Notes: generated by a model from the letters alone, not told the origin. Shown: positions 20,306 to 29,922, numbered from the stretch's first letter. The stretch is 64,000 nucleotides of DNA from Pseudomonas proteolytica (GCF_007858275.1 NZ_VFEV01000011.1:91555-155554); one strand, 5' to 3'. Numbers and translations are program-made.

Positions 20306-22078
20306 ATGTGCGGATTAGCTGGAGAGTTACGTTTCGATGCCCAACCTGCCGACCTGGCAGCCATTGAGCGCATCACCCATCACTTGGCCCCTCGCGGCCC
20401 CGACGCGTGGGGTTTCCATGCTCAAGGGCCGATTGCCCTGGGCCATCGGCGCCTGAAAATCATGGACCTGTCGGATGGCTCCGCCCAACCGATGGTCGAT
20501 GCCCAGTTGGGCCTGTCCCTGGCCTTCAACGGCGCGATCTATAACTTCCCCGAATTGCGCAGCGAACTCGAAGCCCTGGGTTACGCGTTTTATTCCGGTG
20601 GCGATACCGAAGTGCTGCTCAAGGGCTACCACGCCTGGGGCGAAGCACTGCTGCCCAAGCTCAACGGCATGTTCGCCTTCGCGATCTGGGAGCGCGACAG
20701 CCAGCGCCTGTTCATCGCCCGTGACCGCCTGGGCGTGAAGCCCTTGTACCTGTCGCGCACCGGCCAGCGCCTGCGTTTTGCCTCGGCGTTGCCAGCGCTG
20801 CTCAAGGGCGGCGATATCAACCCGATCCTCGACCCGGTGGCGCTCAACCACTACCTGAATTTCCATGCCGTGGTGCCCGCGCCGCGCACGTTGCTCGCGG
20901 GTATCGAAAAACTGCCGCCTGCCAGCTGGATGCGCATCGATGCCAACGGCACCACCGAGCAGAAAACCTGGTGGACCCTGCCCTACGGCCCCCATGAGGA
21001 TGAAAAGAACCTGACCCTGGAAGACTGGACCGACCGCGTGCTCGACAGCACCCGCGAAGCCGTGGCGATCCGTCAACGCGCCGCGGTGGATGTGGGCGTG
21101 CTGCTTTCGGGTGGGGTGGATTCGAGCATGCTCGTGGGCCTGTTGCGGGAAGTGGGCGTGCAGGACTTGTCGACCTTCTCCATTGGTTTTGAAGATGCCG
21201 GCGGCGAACGTGGTGACGAATTCCAGTATTCGGACCTGATCGCCAAACACTACGGCACCCAGCATCACCAATTGCGCATCGCCGAAAGCGAGATCATCGA
21301 GCAACTGCCGGCCGCGTTCCGCGCCATGAGCGAACCGATGGTCAGCCATGACTGCATCGCCTTCTACCTGCTGTCCCGGGAAGTGGCCAAGCATTGCAAG
21401 GTAGTGCAAAGCGGCCAGGGAGCCGATGAGTTGTTTGCCGGCTATCACTGGTACCCGCAGGTGGACGGGGCCAGCGATCCTTACGCTGCCTATCGCGATG
21501 CGTTTTTTGATCGCAGCTACGACGATTACGCCGCCACTGTCGCGCCGCAATGGCTGACCGCCAATGACGCCGCCGGCGACTTCGTGCGCGAACATTTCGC
21601 ACAGCCGGGGGCCGATGCCGCGGTGGATAAGGCCCTGCGCCTGGACAGCACGGTGATGCTGGTGGACGACCCGGTCAAGCGCGTGGACAACATGACCATG
21701 GCCTGGGGCCTGGAAGCCCGTACGCCGTTCCTCGACTACCGCCTGGTGGAGTTGTCGGCCCGGGTGCCGGGCAAATTCAAGCTGCCGGACGGCGGCAAGC
21801 AAGTGCTCAAGGAAGCGGCGCGCCGGGTCATCCCCAGTGAGGTCATCGACCGCAAGAAAGGCTACTTCCCGGTGCCCGGCCTCAAGCACTTGCAGGGTGA
21901 CACCTTGAACTGGGTACGTGACCTGCTGCTGGACCCCAGCCAGGATCGCGGCCTGTTCAACCCGGCGATGCTCGACCGCCTGCTCACCGATCCACAAGGC
22001 CAACTGACCCCGCTGCGCGGCTCCAAGCTGTGGCAATTGGCAGCGCTGAACCTGTGGCTCAGCGAACAAGGACTCTGA
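20306..22078 (+). CDS. N-acetylglutaminylglutamine amidotransferase (asparagine-synthetase-like)
   Basis: The 590-residue class II glutamine amidotransferase has the Cys2 nucleophile (MCGLAGEL), which fixes the start at 20306 downstream of TAAGGAATTT. The C-terminal synthetase domain has the PP-loop LLSGGVDSS. In Pseudomonas this enzyme (asnO type) amidates N-acetylglutaminylglutamine to give NAGGN, an osmoprotectant dipeptide. It is the first gene of a three-gene operon. The stop is 3 bp before the next ATG. Confidence 0.93.
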   Translation: MCGLAGELRFDAQPADLAAIERITHHLAPRGPDAWGFHAQGPIALGHRRLKIMDLSDGSAQPMVDAQLGLSLAFNGAIYNFPELRSELEALGYAFYSGGDTEVLLKGYHAWGEALLPKLNGMFAFAIWERDSQRLFIARDRLGVKPLYLSRTGQRLRFASALPALLKGGDINPILDPVALNHYLNFHAVVPAPRTLLAGIEKLPPASWMRIDANGTTEQKTWWTLPYGPHEDEKNLTLEDWTDRVLDSTREAVAIRQRAAVDVGVLLSGGVDSSMLVGLLREVGVQDLSTFSIGFEDAGGERGDEFQYSDLIAKHYGTQHHQLRIAESEIIEQLPAAFRAMSEPMVSHDCIAFYLLSREVAKHCKVVQSGQGADELFAGYHWYPQVDGASDPYAAYRDAFFDRSYDDYAATVAPQWLTANDAAGDFVREHFAQPGADAAVDKALRLDSTVMLVDDPVKRVDNMTMAWGLEARTPFLDYRLVELSARVPGKFKLPDGGKQVLKEAARRVIPSEVIDRKKGYFPVPGLKHLQGDTLNWVRDLLLDPSQDRGLFNPAMLDRLLTDPQGQLTPLRGSKLWQLAALNLWLSEQGL

Positions 22079-22081
22079 TTG

Positions 22082-23827
22082 ATGAAACCTCACGCCACGG
22101 CCTACAGCCAACGCCTGCTGCGCGGCCAGGCGCCTTCCTACGAGCGCTTGCAAGCGCGCCTGGCCGAAGACGGCAGCGAACCCAGCGCGCAACCCATCGC
22201 CGTGCATTGCGGCTGGGGCCGGTTGTTGATTGGCCATACCTTCCCTGACCCGGCGAGCCTGGCCCTGGAGTTGCTCAATGAGCAGCCGGGGGAACGGGAT
22301 ATCGCCCTGTATGTAGCGGCGCCCCAGCAGATCCTCGGGATCGATCCACAGCAGTTGTTCCTTGATCCGTCCGACACCCTGCGCCTGTGGTTCACCGACT
22401 ACCGCCCGGCGACTCGGGTGTTTCGTGGCTTCCGCATTCGTCGGGTACAGAGCGAAGCCGACTGGCAGGCCGTCAATCGCCTGTACCAGGGCCGCGGCAT
22501 GTTGCCGGTGGATGCCAACCTGTTGACCCCGCGCCATCAAGGTGGCCCGGTGTACTGGCTGGCCGAGGACGAAGACAGCGGCGCGGTGATCGGCAGCGTC
22601 ATGGGCCTCAATCATCAAAAGGCCTTCCACGATCCGGAAAGCGGCAGCAGCCTCTGGTGCCTGGCCGTAGACCCGCAATGCTCGCGGCCGGGGGTCGGTG
22701 AAGTGCTGGTGCGCCATCTGATCGAGCACTTTATGAGCCGTGGCCTGAGTTACCTGGACCTGTCGGTATTGCATGACAATCGCCAGGCGAAAAGCCTCTA
22801 CGCCAAGCTCGGCTTTCGTGCCCTCACCACCTTCGCGATCAAGCGCAAGAATGGCATCAACCAACCGCTGTTCCTTGGCCCGGGGCCTCAGGCGGGGTTC
22901 AATCCCTATGCGCGGATCATTGTCGAAGAAGCCCACCGACGCGGGATCGACGTGCAGGTAGATGACGCCGATGCCGGGCTGTTTACCCTCAGCCATGGCG
23001 GGCGGCGGGTGCGCTGCCGCGAGTCGTTGAGTGACCTGACCAGCGCCATCAGCATGACCCTGTGCCAGGACAAGAGCCTGACCCACAAGACCCTGAGCGC
23101 CGCCGGTTTGAAATTGCCGTCGCAGCAACTGGCCGCCAGCGCCGACGATAACCTGGAGTTCCTCGACGAACACCAGCGCATCGTGGTCAAGCCCCTGGAC
23201 GGGGAACAGGGCCAGGGCGTGGCCGTGGACTTGCAGACCATCGAAGAAGTGCAAAGCGCTATCGAGGCGGCGCGCCAGTTTGACTCGCGGGTATTGCTGG
23301 AGAGCTTCCACGAAGGCCTGGACCTGCGCATCCTGGTCATTGGTTTTGAAGTGGTGGCCGCCGCCATCCGCCGCCCGGCCCAGGTGATCGGTGACGGCAA
23401 GCACAGCGTCGGCGCGTTGATCGAAGTGCAAAGCCGCCGACGCCAGGCGGCCACCGATGGCGAAAGCCGCATCCCCATGGACGACGAAACCCTGCGCACC
23501 TTGAAAGCGGCGGGTTACGACTACGACAGCATCTTGCCTTCCGGCGAAGTGCTGGCCGTGCGGCGCACCGCCAACCTGCACACCGGCGGTTGCCTGGAAG
23601 ATGTCACGGCGATCCTGCACCCGACCCTGGCAGACGCTGCCGTGCGTGCCGCGCGCGCCCTCGACATCCCCATGGTGGGCCTGGACCTGATGGTGCCGGC
23701 CGCCGACCAGCCGGAATATGTATTTATCGAAGCCAATGAACGCGCCGGCTTGGCCAATCATGAACCGCAACCGACTGCGGAGAAATTCGTGGATCTGTTG
23801 TTTCCCCATAGTCAGTCCACGGCTTGA
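22082..23827 (+). CDS. ngg: N-acetylglutaminylglutamine synthetase
   Basis: The 581-residue fusion has a GNAT acetyltransferase domain at about residues 110-270 (WCLAVDPQCSRPGVGEVLVRHL). An ATP-grasp ligase domain follows at about 300-575 (IVVKPLDGEQGQGVAVDL, and FIEANERAGLANHEPQPT). The two activities acetylate glutamine and join the second glutamine. The ATG at 22082 is preferred over the in-frame TTG at 22079. The gene is tightly coupled to the amidotransferase gene upstream. Confidence 0.93.
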   Translation: MKPHATAYSQRLLRGQAPSYERLQARLAEDGSEPSAQPIAVHCGWGRLLIGHTFPDPASLALELLNEQPGERDIALYVAAPQQILGIDPQQLFLDPSDTLRLWFTDYRPATRVFRGFRIRRVQSEADWQAVNRLYQGRGMLPVDANLLTPRHQGGPVYWLAEDEDSGAVIGSVMGLNHQKAFHDPESGSSLWCLAVDPQCSRPGVGEVLVRHLIEHFMSRGLSYLDLSVLHDNRQAKSLYAKLGFRALTTFAIKRKNGINQPLFLGPGPQAGFNPYARIIVEEAHRRGIDVQVDDADAGLFTLSHGGRRVRCRESLSDLTSAISMTLCQDKSLTHKTLSAAGLKLPSQQLAASADDNLEFLDEHQRIVVKPLDGEQGQGVAVDLQTIEEVQSAIEAARQFDSRVLLESFHEGLDLRILVIGFEVVAAAIRRPAQVIGDGKHSVGALIEVQSRRRQAATDGESRIPMDDETLRTLKAAGYDYDSILPSGEVLAVRRTANLHTGGCLEDVTAILHPTLADAAVRAARALDIPMVGLDLMVPAADQPEYVFIEANERAGLANHEPQPTAEKFVDLLFPHSQSTA

Positions 23828-23848
23828 GATAGGCGTTGACTGGTCGGC

Positions 23849-23920
23849 CCTCATCGCGGGCAAGCCCGCTCCCACAGTGGTACGCGATCAACTGTAGGAG
23901 CGGGCTTGCCCGCGATGAGG
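23849..23920. repeat. REPIN with GCGGGCAAGCCCGC cores
   Basis: CCTCATCGCGGGCAAGCCCG and its complement (CCCGCGATGAGG) face each other across about 28 bp. It lies in the gap between the synthetase and peptidase genes of the NAGGN operon, so it is probably transcribed. Confidence 0.85.
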
Positions 23921-23992
23921 CCAGCCCAGGCACCCAATACCCTCAGCCCCCTCATCGAAACCATCGATGCCCTCAACTCATCAGGAGTTTCC

Positions 23993-25177
23993 ATGACCCG
24001 AACCATCCCCGAACCGGATCTCAACTACCTGCAAAAAGTGCTGCTGGAAATGCTCGCCATCCCCAGCCCCACCGGCTTTACCGACACCATCGTGCGTTAC
24101 GTCGCCGAGCGTCTCGAAGAACTGGGCATCCCCTTTGAAATGACCCGTCGCGGGACCATCCGCGCCACCCTCAAGGGCCAGCAAAACAGCCCGGACCGCG
24201 CGGTTTCCGCGCACCTGGACACCATCGGCGCTGCCGTGCGGGCGATCAAGGACAATGGCCGCCTGACCCTGGCCCCCGTGGGCTGCTGGTCCAGCCGCTT
24301 TGCCGAAGGCAGCCGCGTGAGCCTGTTCACCGACAATGGCGTGATCCGTGGCAGCGTCCTGCCGCTGATGGCTTCCGGGCACGCGTTCAATACCGCCGTG
24401 GATGAAATGCCGATCAGTTGGGACCATATCGAACTGCGCCTGGACGCCTACTGCACCACCCGTGCCGATTGCGACTCCCTGGGGATCAGTGTCGGCGACT
24501 TCGTGGCCTTCGACCCGCTGCCGGAGTTCACCGAGAGCGGCCATATCAGCGCCCGCCACCTGGATGACAAAGCCGGGGTCGCCGCCTTGCTGGCGGCGCT
24601 CAAGGCGATCGTCGACAGCGGTGAACCGTTGCTGATCGACTGCCACCCGCTGTTCACCATCACCGAAGAAACCGGCAGTGGCGCGGCGGCGGCATTACCC
24701 TGGGATGTCAGCGAATTCGTCGGCATCGACATTGCACCGGTCGCCCCCGGCCAGCACTCCAGCGAGCATGCCGTGAGCGTCGCGATGCAGGATTCCGGCG
24801 GGCCCTACGACTATCATTTGTCCCGTCACCTGCTGCGCCTGGCCGCCGACCATGAATTGCCGGTACGCCGCGATCTGTTTCGCTATTACTTCAGCGATGC
24901 CCACTCGGCCGTGACGGCCGGGCACGATATCCGCACGGCGCTGCTGGCCTTTGGCTGCGATGCGACCCACGGTTACGAGCGGACCCATATCGACAGCCTG
25001 GCGGCATTGAGTCGCCTGCTTGGCGCCTACATCCTCAGCCCGCCGGTATTTGCCAGCGATGCCCAGCCCGCCCAGGGTTCCCTGGACCGCTTCAGCCATC
25101 AACTGGAGCACGAGACGCAAATGGAGAGCGACACCCGCGTGCCGTCGGTGGATAGCCTGGTCGGGCAGAAATCCTGA
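23993..25177 (+). CDS. NAGGN-system M42-family metallopeptidase
   Basis: The 394-residue protein has M42/M20-like metal-binding blocks: SAHLDTIG, RHLDDKAGVAALL and ITEETGSGAAAAL, then GIDIAPVAPGQ and a late His (THGYERTHID). In this family the third gene of the NAGGN operon probably degrades or recycles the dipeptide osmolyte. The start ATG at 23993 follows CAGGAG, and upstream in-frame codons lie in the REPIN. Confidence 0.9.
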   Translation: MTRTIPEPDLNYLQKVLLEMLAIPSPTGFTDTIVRYVAERLEELGIPFEMTRRGTIRATLKGQQNSPDRAVSAHLDTIGAAVRAIKDNGRLTLAPVGCWSSRFAEGSRVSLFTDNGVIRGSVLPLMASGHAFNTAVDEMPISWDHIELRLDAYCTTRADCDSLGISVGDFVAFDPLPEFTESGHISARHLDDKAGVAALLAALKAIVDSGEPLLIDCHPLFTITEETGSGAAAALPWDVSEFVGIDIAPVAPGQHSSEHAVSVAMQDSGGPYDYHLSRHLLRLAADHELPVRRDLFRYYFSDAHSAVTAGHDIRTALLAFGCDATHGYERTHIDSLAALSRLLGAYILSPPVFASDAQPAQGSLDRFSHQLEHETQMESDTRVPSVDSLVGQKS

Positions 25178-25236
25178 AGCTGGCAACAATGATCCCGGCA
25201 CAGTAGGATCGCCGGGATCAACCATTTGAGGCTTGT

Positions 25237-25464
25237 ATGCTGATTCCCCACGATGCACTTGAAGTCGACACCCTGACCCGCCTCATTGAAGACTTCGTCA
25301 CCCGCGACGGCACCGATAACGGCGACGACACGCCCCTGGAAACCCGCGTACTGCGCGTACGCCAGGCGTTGACCAAGGGCCAGGCGCTGATCGTTTTCGA
25401 TCCGGAGAGTGAACAGTGCCAACTGATGCTCAAGCACGACGTGCCCAAGCATCTGTTCGACTAA
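25237..25464 (+). CDS. YheU family protein
   Basis: The 75-residue acidic protein matches YheU/UPF0270 end to end: the MLIPHDALEVDTLTRLIEDF start, a variable middle (DGTDNGDD), and the VRQALTKGQALIVFDPESEQ block. Its function is unknown. The stop codon overlaps that of the convergent csrA paralogue by 4 bp (25461-25464). Confidence 0.88.
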   Translation: MLIPHDALEVDTLTRLIEDFVTRDGTDNGDDTPLETRVLRVRQALTKGQALIVFDPESEQCQLMLKHDVPKHLFD

Positions 25465-25655
25465 GGGTTGGCCACGGGCACCGGCTGTCCCTGCAGGTTG
25501 CGGATCTTTTCGTAGACCTCCGCCCGATGCACATTGACCCCTGCCGGCGCTTCCACGCCGAGTTTCACCTGGAAGTTGTTGACCTCCAGGATCCGCAGGG
25601 TGATGTGATCGCCGATGGAAATGATTTCGCCTACGGTGCGGCTAAGTACCAGCAT
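25461..25655 (-). CDS. csrA: CsrA/Rsm-family RNA-binding regulator (divergent paralogue)
   Basis: The 64-residue protein is a CsrA homologue: MLVLSRTVGEIISIGDHITL, then QVKLGVEAP and VHRAEVYEKI. The RNA-contacting residues Leu4 and Arg44 are kept. It differs from the usual Rsm proteins in the loop (EVNNFQVKLGVEAPAGVNV), which suggests one of the extra Rsm paralogues that Pseudomonas carries. The family represses translation at GGA-containing leaders. An in-frame ATG 51 bp upstream adds non-family residues and was not used. Confidence 0.88.
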   Translation of the reverse strand: MLVLSRTVGEIISIGDHITLRILEVNNFQVKLGVEAPAGVNVHRAEVYEKIRNLQGQPVPVANP

Positions 25656-25824
25656 GGCGTTTGTCCTTTGAAAGTTACCGGACATCGACCATGCGCCCTC
25701 CCCCATGCCCCATCAATGCCTTGCCAGCTAAACAGACCTCCCCTACAAGCCTTGGTTAACTTTACTGACAGACAAATATAAAAAACGCCGCAAAAGAGTA
25801 AAAAACCAAACGCACCGTTTACTC

Positions 25825-25964
25825 TGTGGCTAGGGGGCTTGTCCCCCGCTGGGCTGCGCAGCAGCCCCAACCCAATAAGCCTCACCGAGTTTTATCTGAC
25901 ACACCGGGGTGGCATATTTTGGGGCTGCTGCGCAGCCCAGCGGGGGACGAGCCCCCTCGCCACA
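25825..25964. repeat. Second-family palindromic repeat (GGGGGCTTGTCCCCCGCTGGGCTGC arms)
   Basis: Two inverted arms of about 45 bp each contain GGGGGCTTGTCCCC and GGGCTGCGCAGCAGCCCC. About 45 bp with a TCTGACACACCG element separates them. The sequence family differs from the GCGGGCTTGC REPs. Related copies are at 40112-40252, 43172-43310 and, broken, at 63873. The rest of the 25707-25998 gap shows no gene. Confidence 0.85.
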
Positions 25965-25998
25965 ATCAGCGATTGAGCCAGACTTGCCAGTGCGCCCG

Positions 25999-26814
25999 TT
26001 AACTTTTGACCGATTGGGCCTTGGCGCGCATTTTTTCCGACATGCTGGTCATTTCGTCATACAGCAACTGCGGGTTTTTCTGCTTCAAGGCCCAGGCCAT
26101 CCGCCCTTGTTCGTGGGGCAGGATCATGAACTCACCGGCCGCCACGCGCTGGTAGATGTAATCGGCGATGTCCGCCGCCGTGATCGGCGAGCTTTCCAGC
26201 AGCTTGCCGACCTGGGCCTTCATCGCCGGGGTGGGGCCGCGGAACGAGTCCAGCAGGTTGGTCTGGAAGAACGACGGGCAAACCACATGCACCCCGACTT
26301 CCTGCTGCTTGAGTTCCACCAACAGGCTTTCCGAAAGCGCCACCACACCAGCCTTGGCCACGTTGTAGTTGCTCATGGCCGGGCCTTGCATCAGCGCCGC
26401 CATCGAGGCGATGTTGATGATCCGGCCCTTGCTTTTTTCCAGCAGCGGCAGGAAGGCCTTGCAGCCCTTGACCACGCCCATCAGGTTGATTGCGATCTGC
26501 CAGTCCCAATCCTCCAGGGACAATTCACTGAAGAACCCACCGGAGGCGACCCCGGCGTTGTTGACGATCACATCGATACCGCCCAGCTTGACTTCGCAGG
26601 CCTGGGCAAAGGCAGTGAGCTGGCTGTAGTCACGCACGTCGCAGCGCTGGATAAAGCCATCGCCACCGGCCTGGCGCACCAGCGCGAGGGTTTCCTGCAA
26701 ACCCGGCTCACTGACATCCGACAAGGCCAGTTGCCAACCTTCGCGGGCCCAGCGCAGAGCGATTTCGCGACCCAGGCCGGATCCGGCGCCAGTGATCATC
26801 ATGCGATTTTGCAT
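25999..26814 (-). CDS. SDR family oxidoreductase
   Basis: The 271-residue short-chain dehydrogenase/reductase has the cofactor motif TGAGSGLG near residue 8, NNAG near 89, and the Ser-Tyr-Lys catalytic set (IASMAALMQGPAMSNYNVAK). The classical-SDR length and a basic C-terminal tail suggest a cytoplasmic NAD(P)-dependent enzyme. The substrate is unknown. It stands alone. The 330 bp between it and the next small gene holds no other gene. Confidence 0.92.
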   Translation of the reverse strand: MQNRMMITGAGSGLGREIALRWAREGWQLALSDVSEPGLQETLALVRQAGGDGFIQRCDVRDYSQLTAFAQACEVKLGGIDVIVNNAGVASGGFFSELSLEDWDWQIAINLMGVVKGCKAFLPLLEKSKGRIINIASMAALMQGPAMSNYNVAKAGVVALSESLLVELKQQEVGVHVVCPSFFQTNLLDSFRGPTPAMKAQVGKLLESSPITAADIADYIYQRVAAGEFMILPHEQGRMAWALKQKNPQLLYDEMTSMSEKMRAKAQSVKS

Positions 26815-27144
26815 AGGAAGTAGCCTTGTGGTTCAGGGAAGAAGTACGCGCCAGTGTAGCGAAGGTTATTCACCGCCCCATGCACCATCAAGTTGCTGAA
26901 TGCCGCGGGCAAACCAAGGGCCCGGTCGGATGCCAGGGCCTGGGGTTAGTTCAATCTTTTTAAACTAAGTGCGAAGCCGCACTACAATTAAAAAGGAAAT
27001 AAGCCAACGGCCAAATCGCTTTAAAAAAACAGGGAATTTTCTGCAAAGTGCAGGAGTCGGATTGGTTAAGGCAGCCGTTTTAGATGTGCGGCTCTGACAA
27101 TTAACAATCAGGTCTTTTCAGAAGACGAATAAGGAAAACAACCT

Positions 27145-27297
27145 ATGAGCCTCATTCTTATCATTGTTCTGATCCTCCTGCTGGTCGGCGGCCTGCCGGT
27201 GTTCCCGCACTCGCGCAACTGGGGTTATGGGCCATCGGGTATTCTCGGTACGGTGCTGGTGGTGCTGTTGATCCTGTTGTTGCTGGGCAAGATATAA
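27145..27297 (+). CDS. DUF3309-type small membrane protein
   Basis: A 50-residue protein of two hydrophobic segments (MSLILIIVLILLLVGGLPVF and GILGTVLVVLLILLLLGKI) joined by the conserved polar turn PHSRNWGYGPSG. This is typical of DUF3309 proteins, which are common in Proteobacteria and of unknown function. AAGGA lies 9 bp before the ATG. It has its own upstream AT-rich region and ends before a REPIN and a bidirectional terminator. Confidence 0.88.
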   Translation: MSLILIIVLILLLVGGLPVFPHSRNWGYGPSGILGTVLVVLLILLLLGKI

Positions 27298-27315
27298 CGG
27301 CGTTGATTGCGTAAC

Positions 27316-27413
27316 TGTAGGAGCGAGCTTGCTCGCGAAGAACTCAGCCGCACTGCGGTTATCCAGAACAAACGTGTTGCCTGGACATTTTTCGCGAGCA
27401 AGCTCGCGCCTAC
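27316..27413. repeat. REPIN, TGTAGGAGCGAGCTTGCTCG type
   Basis: Inverted arms TGTAGGAGCGAGCTTGCTCG and CGAGCAAGCTCGCGCCTAC are separated by about 55 bp. It lies just after the DUF3309 gene. Confidence 0.85.
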
Positions 27414-27425
27414 AAAAAAAGATGC

Positions 27426-27458
27426 AAAAAAAGAGGCCTTGAAGAAGGCCTCTTTTTT
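27426..27458. terminator. Bidirectional Rho-independent terminator
   Basis: The stem GAGGCCTT-GAAG-AAGGCCTC is flanked by an A run on the left and a T run on the right. It can end both the DUF3309 transcript (+) and the LTA-synthase-like transcript (-), which converge here. Confidence 0.92.
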
Positions 27459-27470
27459 ATTGCCTGGCGA

Positions 27471-29558
27471 TTAGTCCGGCTTGCCGTCTACCACGCCTGC
27501 GGTGTTATCCAGCAGGCTCTTGGTAGCGGTCTGCAGGAATGACTCAAGTTTCTGCTTGAGTTGTGCCTCATCCGCCGACTCAGGGATTACCTTGCCGGTA
27601 GGGTTGGCGCCCAGTTCGTATTGCCACAGTTTCGGTGGCATCTCCTTGGGCAATACCAACACACGGTCAGCCGTGAGCAAGGCCACGGTCTGGTCGCTGC
27701 CCGATGGCTTGATCACGCCAAAGCCCTTGTCGCCTTCCGGCAGGTTGAGCAGGTCACGGCCCCAGCACTGGTGACGGGTTTCGCCGCCCAGGCGGCCCAT
27801 GATGGTCGGCACAATGTCGATCTGCGTACCCACGGTGTGGTCGCGCACGCCGAACTTGTCCTGCATGCCCGGGGCAATCAGCAGCAGTGGCACGTTGAAG
27901 CGGCCCAGGTCCATTTCGGTGATCTGTTGCTCGTTACCAAAACCATGGTCGCCGACGATCACAAACAGGGTGTCCTTGAAGTACGGCTCCTTGCGGGCCT
28001 TCTCGAAGAACTGGCCCAGGGCCCAGTCGGAGTAGCGCATGGCCGTCAAATGTTCGTTGAGGCGGCCACGATCAGTCACCGGCTCGACCGGCAACGGCGT
28101 CGGCAAGGCGTACGGCGTATGGTTGGACAGGGTTTGCAGCAGTGCGTAGAACGGCTTGCCGCCCTCGCGCGCCTTCAACTCTTGCAGGCCACGGTCGAAC
28201 ATGTCCTGGTCGGACACGCCCCAGGTCGGATCGGAGAACACCGGGTCGACGAAGTCATTGCGGCCAATGAAGTTAGTCATGCCCTGGTTGCTGAAGAAGC
28301 CCGACTGGTTATCCCAGGCGAAGTCGCCGTTGTAGACATACACATCGTCGAAATCACGGGCACTGAGCAATTGCGGCAAGCCCGACAACTTGTGGCTACC
28401 TTCCGGGGTCTGCATCAGGTATTCGAAGCCTGGCAGGTTCGGGAAGCACGCCATGGTGGCGAACATGCCCTGGTGAGTGTGGGTGCCGTTGGAGAAGAAA
28501 CGGTCGAACAGCAGGCCTTCCTTGGTCAACTCATCGAAGTACGGCGTGATCTTGCCGTTGCTGCCCAACGCGCCCACCGAGTGACCGGCGAAGCTTTCCA
28601 TCAGGATCACCACGACGTTCTTGATCGGCAGGGTCTTCTCGGCCGGTGGCGTGAAGTCACGGCGCACGGCGGCGGTGTCGGTATCCACCAGTTTTTCGTC
28701 AGGCAACACCAGCATGTCACGCACGGTCTGGGTGGCCAGCGGTTGCTCCAGGGTGGCTTTCCAGACGTTCTCGCGATGCTCGGAGAAACGCGCCTTGGCC
28801 GCACCGATCAGCGACAGCGTACCGTTGAGGCCCAGGTGGTTGGCGAAGTTGGAGTCGGTGGTGTAAACGTCACCCCAACGCAGCGGCGGGCCCTGGCGCA
28901 GGGTGCCACGCGCGGCGACCACGGCAATCAGCAAGCACACCACGAACACGGCGATGCGGCTGTACCACGGGGCAACCTGGCGGGTGCCGACGGTGCCACC
29001 GCTGAACGGGCCACGGGGCCGCGTTGCACGATCAGCGCCTTTGAAGGCGATGCTCAGGATAAACGTACCCACGGCCCAGCCCAGCAGGTAGCGCACCACC
29101 GGGAAGCCGTACCAGAGCATGCTCATCACGGTTTTCGGATCTTCCTTGACGTACTGGAAGACCAGGCCGTTGAGGCGCTGGTGGAACTCGCGGTAGAAGT
29201 CCATCTCCATCAGGCCAAGGAACAGCGCGATGCTGGAAACCACGGTCAGCCACAACCGGAAGAACCCGCGGGCGGCCATGGCGCGCACGCTGAACAGCGC
29301 CAGGATCAGCGGGATGCTCAGGTACACCACCAGGCGCAAGTCCAGGCGCAGGCCGTTGACGAACGCTTCAAGGAAGGTCGAGGCCGGGGTGTCGAGCATC
29401 ATGTCGCTGTTGTAGATCAACAGCCCGAGGCGCAGCAGGGAGAGCATCACCATCATGACCAGGGCGCAAAGCAGCGTGTAGGCCAGGTGGGATTTGACGG
29501 TGGGTTGCAGCAGGCGATTAGAAGCTCGCTGCTGATTCAGGGCGTCCGGGTTTGCCAT
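27471..29558 (-). CDS. LTA-synthase-family sulfatase (phosphoglycerol/phosphoethanolamine transferase-like)
   Basis: The 695-residue protein has about five N-terminal membrane helices (residues ~25-245) and then a periplasmic sulfatase-fold domain from about 310. The metal/nucleophile region is VVVILMESFAGHSVG and NGTHTHQGMF, with the candidate nucleophile Thr in NGTHTH. VGDHGFGNEQQ is the late metal site. Gram-negative members of the family modify periplasmic glucans or other envelope glycans. The substrate here is not shown. It is monocistronic, ending at the bidirectional terminator. Confidence 0.9.
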   Translation of the reverse strand: MANPDALNQQRASNRLLQPTVKSHLAYTLLCALVMMVMLSLLRLGLLIYNSDMMLDTPASTFLEAFVNGLRLDLRLVVYLSIPLILALFSVRAMAARGFFRLWLTVVSSIALFLGLMEMDFYREFHQRLNGLVFQYVKEDPKTVMSMLWYGFPVVRYLLGWAVGTFILSIAFKGADRATRPRGPFSGGTVGTRQVAPWYSRIAVFVVCLLIAVVAARGTLRQGPPLRWGDVYTTDSNFANHLGLNGTLSLIGAAKARFSEHRENVWKATLEQPLATQTVRDMLVLPDEKLVDTDTAAVRRDFTPPAEKTLPIKNVVVILMESFAGHSVGALGSNGKITPYFDELTKEGLLFDRFFSNGTHTHQGMFATMACFPNLPGFEYLMQTPEGSHKLSGLPQLLSARDFDDVYVYNGDFAWDNQSGFFSNQGMTNFIGRNDFVDPVFSDPTWGVSDQDMFDRGLQELKAREGGKPFYALLQTLSNHTPYALPTPLPVEPVTDRGRLNEHLTAMRYSDWALGQFFEKARKEPYFKDTLFVIVGDHGFGNEQQITEMDLGRFNVPLLLIAPGMQDKFGVRDHTVGTQIDIVPTIMGRLGGETRHQCWGRDLLNLPEGDKGFGVIKPSGSDQTVALLTADRVLVLPKEMPPKLWQYELGANPTGKVIPESADEAQLKQKLESFLQTATKSLLDNTAGVVDGKPD

Positions 29559-29922
29559 GTTGTTTGAGGACCCATTGGAAGTTTAAGTTGCGAAATAATG
29601 CAGCGGCGTCCTGCCCCGGCCAATAGAGGCATAGGGTCCAGGGTATTACGCGGTGGGCAGATGGTGCCCGATCAACGTCGGCAACGCTATTGATTACTCA
29701 GCGCGCAGGGCTCCTGGCGGCACAGAGGGACCGTGGCAGGAAAATATAGCGGGGGAATTGTCTTGGATGAAGTGTGAAAATTTTGTGCAGCGAATATCCA
29801 GACACACAAATCTAATGGATGCGGGGTACAAAAATGTGGGGGTGGGTTTGCTCGCGTGTCAGCCAATTAATCGGGTACTGATGGGGCATTAGGATCTGCA
29901 CAAGTTGCTCTTTTGGGGGTGT
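29559..29922. other. Gene-free stretch before the long inverted-repeat element
   Basis: This stretch lies upstream of the LTA-synthase-like gene. The short open frames here lack ribosome-binding sites and family similarity. Presumably it holds that gene's promoter. No palindrome or RNA gene was recognised. Confidence 0.5.

Noticed and set aside
20327..23875. 1,182-codon open frame on the minus strand
   Set aside because: It is antisense to the NAGGN amidotransferase and synthetase genes, which have clear motifs. The frame is open only because of high GC third positions.
27561..29567. 668-codon open frame on the plus strand
   Set aside because: It is fully antisense to the LTA-synthase-like gene and its His/Gln/Arg-rich product has no domain.
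29653..29892. 79-codon open frame upstream of the inverted-repeat element
   Set aside because: No ribosome-binding site or family match, in an AT-richer non-coding stretch.
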